The notes under the pieces were generated by a model. It saw only the letters and a list, made by a program, of their open reading frames with translations. It searched no databases and had not been told where the DNA came from. The translations under genes were made by a program, and so were the position numbers. A stretch of 64,000 nucleotides of DNA from Hypericum androsaemum (lineage: Eukaryota; Streptophyta; Magnoliopsida; Malpighiales; Hypericaceae). Below, piece after piece: positions 60,043 to 64,000 of this stretch (positions are counted from its first letter, which is position 1; each line of letters opens with the position of its first letter). Location of the stretch: contig OZ023182.1 of NCBI GenBank assembly GCA_963995505.1, positions 16,467,619-16,531,618 of the forward strand, read 5' to 3'.

Positions 60043-60918
60043 TGTTGGGTTTTGATTGCATTTTTTAATGCATTTGGCCCAAAATGGTAAGGCCCAAAAT
60101 AGAGGCCCAAAAGGAAAATGGAAAAGTGCAATACCACATTGGTTAGAGCAAGGAGGATTTCCTTGTTTATAAGGAACTCCACTCCTTACCTCTCAAACTT
60201 GGTTGACCACCCAAAGGCTGACCCACCGCTAGCTGCCTGCGAGGACGGTGCGAAGAACCGTCCGAGCACGAGCATGAGCACGAGCACGTGCGTGTGCGCA
60301 TGGCGCATTAGACGCAGGTCGCAATGGGCGCTTTGTGGCGCACTTGGCACTTCGCACGTGCGCATCGTCTGGAGGAGCCTTAAGTATTTTGCCCGGAGGC
60401 AGCTGCGCAGCTACCGAAGCGAGGAACGTCCAGGAGGCTTCCAGAAGGCCGAAGGAGTGCGAGATCTCCCGCGAAAGGGCGCCAGCGCAGCCTGGAGCGC
60501 CTGGAAGGATCCAGAAGTCTCCGAAGGGTCACGAGCACAGCCTGGCGCGCCTGGAAGGGTCCAGAAGCCACCGAAAGGCCACGAGCGCAGCCAGATAGCC
60601 TGTTGGCCGAGCGGACGCGTCCCTTCGGGGTGGCTGCCTCCTCCAGCCTATAAATAGGCGTGCCCTCCTTGCCATTTCCTCATCCCAGCAACAAAGCATT
60701 CTCCAGCATTTGTTGACTTCTTCTCTTCCCCCGTTCTTCACTTAGAAAAGAGTCCGAAAGTTCTGGGTAAATAAGGGTTCGCCCGAAAGTTTCGAGATAC
60801 GTGTGCAACGGTCTTGGAAATGCCCTAAACAGTCGTTGTATCTTGGGGACGATTGCCGAAGCCCGTACCGCACTGAAATATACGGGGCAATCTCGTCTTA
60901 CGGAGAAAGTGTCCAACA
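60043..60918 (+). repeat. 5' LTR of the copia element
   Basis: The ends TGTTGG and CCAACA are perfect 6-bp inverted termini. A TATAAATAG box lies at 60649-60657. The standard TGGTATCAGAGC primer site does not follow 60918, so the 3' edge or the primer tRNA remains uncertain. A 50-bp unit (GCGCAGCCTGG…) is repeated about 2.3 times at 60484-60600. Confidence 0.65.
60649..60657 (+). promoter_or_regulatory. TATA box in the copia LTR
   Basis: TATAAATAG in GC-rich surroundings, 270 bp before the proposed LTR end, in the expected place for the element's promoter. Confidence 0.65.
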
Positions 60919-61000
60919 CTTGCCTCGACTGAAGAAGATCCTAATCAAGTACACCAACTCTGACAAACAACAATCGTAAGACGAGATCGTGTACTTGAAG

Positions 61001-62636
61001 ATGGCATCGACAAGCTCAGCACCAGTGCCAGCGGTCCCAGGAACTGTCCATGCCGAAAGGCCGGCCAAGTTCAACGGTACCGAATTCAAGAGGTGGCAAC
61101 AGAAGATGTTGTTCTACCTGACAACGCTCAACCTGGTCCGATTTTTGAAGGAAGAGGCTCCGAAGGTAGCGGAAAATGAGGCAGATCAACAGAAGATCAA
61201 CGCCCTCGATGCATGGAGTCACAGTGACTTCCTATGCCGGAACTACGTCCTGAATGGACTAGACGACATGCTCTACAATGTCTACGCAGAAGCTAAGACC
61301 GCTAAAGAGCTGTGGAGTTCACTCGAGAAGAAGTACAAAATGGAGGATGCCGGGACGAAGAAATTCATCGTCGGACGATTCCTCGACTTCAAGATGGTGG
61401 ACTCCAAGAAGGTCATCGACCAAGTACAAGAGTTGCAGCTGATCCTTCACGAGATCCAAGCCGAAGGGATGCAACTCAGCGAGTCCTTCCAAGTAGCTGC
61501 GATGATCGAGAAGCTCCCCCCGCTGTGGAAAGACTTCAAGAGCTACCTCAAGCACAAGAGGAAGGACATGGGCCTAGAAGACCTGATAGTGAGACTAAGG
61601 ATCGAGGAAGACAACCGAAAATCCGAAGTCAAGCAAGGCAAGGCCAACTTTGAGACCACCGTGCACCTCGCTGAGGGAAAAAGTGGCAAGAAGAGGAAGA
61701 AGTCCGAGGATAAGCAGAAGGAGCAAAAGCCCAAGAAGAAAAAGATCAAGGGCGACTGCTACAACTGCGGGAAACCCGGACACATGGCTAAGGACTGTCG
61801 CCAGCCGAAGAAGGACGACCAAGGAAGGGCTAACCTGGCTGAAGACTTGTCCCAGATGGATCTGTCAGCTGTGGTATTTGAAGCCAACCTGGTGGACAAT
61901 CCGAGAGAGTGGTTCGTGGACACTGGAGCTACCCGCCACGTCTGCTCGGATAAGGAGATGTTCTCGAACTATATCTCGATCACCGGCCGAAAGCTGTTCA
62001 TGGGAAACTCCGCAACGTCCAAGATCGTTGGTCTGGGAAAGGTGGTCCTGAAGCTGACCTCAGGAAAGGAGCTGACCCTCAAGGATGTGCTGCATGTTCC
62101 GGACATCCGCAAGAACTTAGTCTCTAGCTCACTGTTAAGCAAAGCCGGTCTTAAGCTTGTATTTGAGGCTGATAAGTTTGTACTGACCAAAGCGGGTCAA
62201 TTCATAGGAAAGGGTTATCTAGAAAGGGGGCTATTTAAGATGAATGTAATAACTGTACATCGCACCTTTAACGGTGAAAATAAAGTTAATGCTTCTTCTT
62301 ACTTGGCCGAGTGTTCTAATTTATGGCATGGTAGATTAGGACACGTAAATCTAAACTCGCTAAGAAAGTTAGTAAGTTTAAATTTATTACCGAATCTAGA
62401 GTTCAACCCATCCGATAAATGTGAAGTATGTGTGGAGGCTAAAATGACCAAAGCACCTTTCCATTCAGTGGAAAGAAGTACTACGCCTTTAGAATTAATT
62501 CATACGGACACTTGCGATATGAAACACGTGCAAACTAAAGGCGGGAAGAAATTCTTCATAACGTTTATCGATGATTGCACGAGATACTGTTACGTATATC
62601 TCCTAAGGGGCAAAGACGAAGCTCTTGATGCTTTTT
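61001..62636 (+). pseudogene. Copia gag, protease and integrase N-terminal region
   Basis: The frame starts at ATG 61001 (an in-frame ATG at 60989 is possible). Gag occupies the first ~250 residues and ends in the zinc knuckle [14 protein letters not shown] (61757-61802), which packages RNA. The protease shows [14 protein letters not shown] with the catalytic D-T-G at about 61919. [11 protein letters not shown] and [10 protein letters not shown] mark the pre-integrase region, and then come HTDTCD and [14 protein letters not shown], holding two integrase catalytic aspartates region. The frame ends at a stop produced by an extra T in the run 62632-62636. Confidence 0.93.
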
Positions 62637-63676
62637 AAGAGATATAAGAATGAGGTTGAAAATCAACTTAGTGTGAAAATCAAAATGATTCGAAGTGATC
62701 GAGGAGGAGAATATGTAGCTCCGTTTGAGGAACTCTGTCAAGAACATGGCATTATTCATCAGACGACTGCTCCATACTCACCTCAATCGAATGGCGTAGC
62801 TGAACGCAAAAATTGAACTCTTAAGGAGATGATGAACGCTATGTTGATTAGCTCGGGCTTACCCCAGAACATGTGGGGGGAAGCTGTGCTCTCAGCTAAC
62901 CACATTCTAAATAAATTGCACCACAAGAAAAGGGATAAAACCCCATATGAACTATGGAAAGGAAGGAAGCCTTCCTACGGTTACCTTAAAGTATGGGGGT
63001 GCCTAGCAAAGGTCGAAGTACCTAAGCCTAAGCAGGTGCGAATAGGACCCAAGACCATTGATTGCATCTTTATCGGATATGCGCAAAATAGTAGTGCTTA
63101 TCAATTCTTGGTGCATAAATCTGAAAACCCTGAGATAAACACGGGAATGGTCATAGAATCAAGGAACGCAACATTTTTTGAAGATAGCTTTCCTAATAAG
63201 GAAAGAAAGGAAACAAGTCCGAAGAAAAGGGCTCACGAGACTACGCAAGGGTCAAATCAGAAAGATGATGAACCTAGACGTAGTAAACGGACGATGGTAA
63301 CCAAATCTTTTGGTCCGAACTATCTAACCTATGCGTTAGAAAATGAACCCAGGATAATCCAAGAGGCATTGTCCAGTTCAGATGCTCCTCTCTGGAAAGA
63401 AGCTATCAATAGTGAGATAGAATCCATTATGCAAAACCACACGTGGGAAATCGTGGATCTCCCGCCGGGCTGCAAACCTTTGGGATGCAGGTGGATCCTA
63501 AAAAGGAAATACAAAGCTGATGGATCAATCGACAAGTACAAAGCTCGATTGGTAGCTAAGGGGTTCAAGCAGAAGGAGGGATATGATTTCTTTGACACGT
63601 ATTCACCGGTCACAAGAATCACATCGATTAGAGTACTCATAGCTGTTGCAGCACTCTATAACCTCGAGATCCACCA
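62637..63676 (+). pseudogene. Copia integrase C-terminal part and reverse transcriptase start
   Basis: The next frame holds IRSDRGGEY and PYSPQSNGVAERKN, which include the second aspartate and the glutamate of the integrase D-D-E triad. TGA at 62814-62816 follows directly; family members have arginine here, so a CGA to TGA change fits decay by cytosine deamination. After the stop the frame continues through KVWGCLAKV and FIGYAQNS to the first reverse transcriptase blocks (WILKRKYKADG, YKARLVAKGF). Confidence 0.92.
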
Positions 63677-63696
63677 AATGGATGTAAATGGATGTA
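63677..63696 (+). repeat. 10-bp tandem duplication breaking the polymerase frame
   Basis: AATGGATGTA occurs twice in tandem inside the conserved QMDVKTAF block. One copy restores the family pattern, so this is a recent slippage or repair scar. Confidence 0.9.
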
Positions 63697-64000
63697 AAAA
63701 CAGCTTTCCTAAATGGAGAACTGGAAGAGGAGATATACATGGAGCAACCTGAAGAGTTTGTGGCTCCCGGTCAAGAGCATAAAGTGTGCCGACTAGTCAA
63801 GTCACTATACGGGCTAAAACAAGCGCCGAAACAGTGGCACGAGAAATTTGACAGAACAATGTTGTCAAATGGATTTAAGATCAATGAGTGCGATAAATGT
63901 GTTTACATTAAGGGCACACCTGAAGCTTACGTTATTGTATGTCTCTACGTAGATGACTTACTAATTACGGGAAGCAATAAAGAAGTTATTGTGAAAACTA
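63697..64000 (+). pseudogene. Copia reverse transcriptase, catalytic part (incomplete)
   Basis: After the 10-bp duplication the correct frame resumes with VCRLVKSLYGLKQAPKQWH and reaches the catalytic YVDD (63945-63956) and LLITGSN. It is open to the window end. Confidence 0.92.

Larger units (their letters stand above)
60043..64000 (+). mobile_element. Ty1/copia retrotransposon, 5' part (runs off the window)
   Basis: A plus-strand element with a 5' LTR (60043-60918), a leader and a gag-protease-integrase-reverse transcriptase reading frame. The domain order is copia. The polyprotein is much better preserved than that of the 5267-10042 element but carries three disabling changes: an extra T in a T run (62632-62636), a TGA at 62814-62816 and a 10-bp tandem duplication (63677-63696). 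The RNase H and 3' LTR are beyond the window. Confidence 0.92.

Overview
This is nuclear DNA from a flowering plant. Plant-specific transcription factor families (Dof, WRKY, TCP) are present, genes have many GT-AG introns, and AT-rich intergenic DNA is crowded with plant transposons. LRR units of the TIR-NBS-LRR style make a eudicot more likely than a grass. I cannot name the species.

Four loci look like real genes. A 7-exon WD40-repeat gene (minus strand, 14675-17567) can be read without a break as 695 residues. A WRKY (group IIe type) locus (minus strand, 32653-35211) runs into LRR units and a C-terminal coiled-coil region; with one proposed 89-bp intron the whole locus reads as a single 612-residue WRKY-LRR protein. 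A Dof zinc-finger gene (plus strand, 50213-51724) has an 8-codon first exon. An 11-exon methylenetetrahydrofolate reductase gene (MTHFR, minus strand, 55013-58398) reads as 607 residues with every splice phase matching. They do not form an operon and show no common pathway.

Transposons, left to right: a fold-back Mutator-like element (864-1955) with 36-bp repeats and a perfect 9-bp target duplication; a Mutator-like element with ~60-bp internal repeats (3171-4495); a degenerate minus-strand Ty1/copia element (5267-10042) whose 5' LTR is cut off against a LINE ORF1 relic (10043-11905); a 1.1-kb retroposon with a 12-bp target duplication (12375-13461); a 571-bp hAT-like MITE (19695-20265); a palindromic Mutator-like MITE (21547-22186); a probable solo LTR rich in CACGTG (24835-25424); a 5'-truncated LINE RNase H end (25614-26356); another Mutator-like MITE (29357-30303); a second hAT MITE (31837-32406); a Pack-MULE carrying a TCP fragment (35411-37731); a non-autonomous LTR element with 5-bp target duplication (38474-43897); a second element with inverted 22-bp repeat arrays (about 45048-47860); a third hAT MITE (53044-53482); a plastid psbD fragment (53926-54103); a Mutator-like MITE just upstream of MTHFR (58617-59718); and a plus-strand copia element that runs off the window end (60043-64000).

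The observations most worth following are the WRKY-LRR fusion, the Pack-MULE with a captured TCP domain placed 200 bp upstream of that fusion, and several MITE families whose ends can be fixed exactly by target-site duplications.
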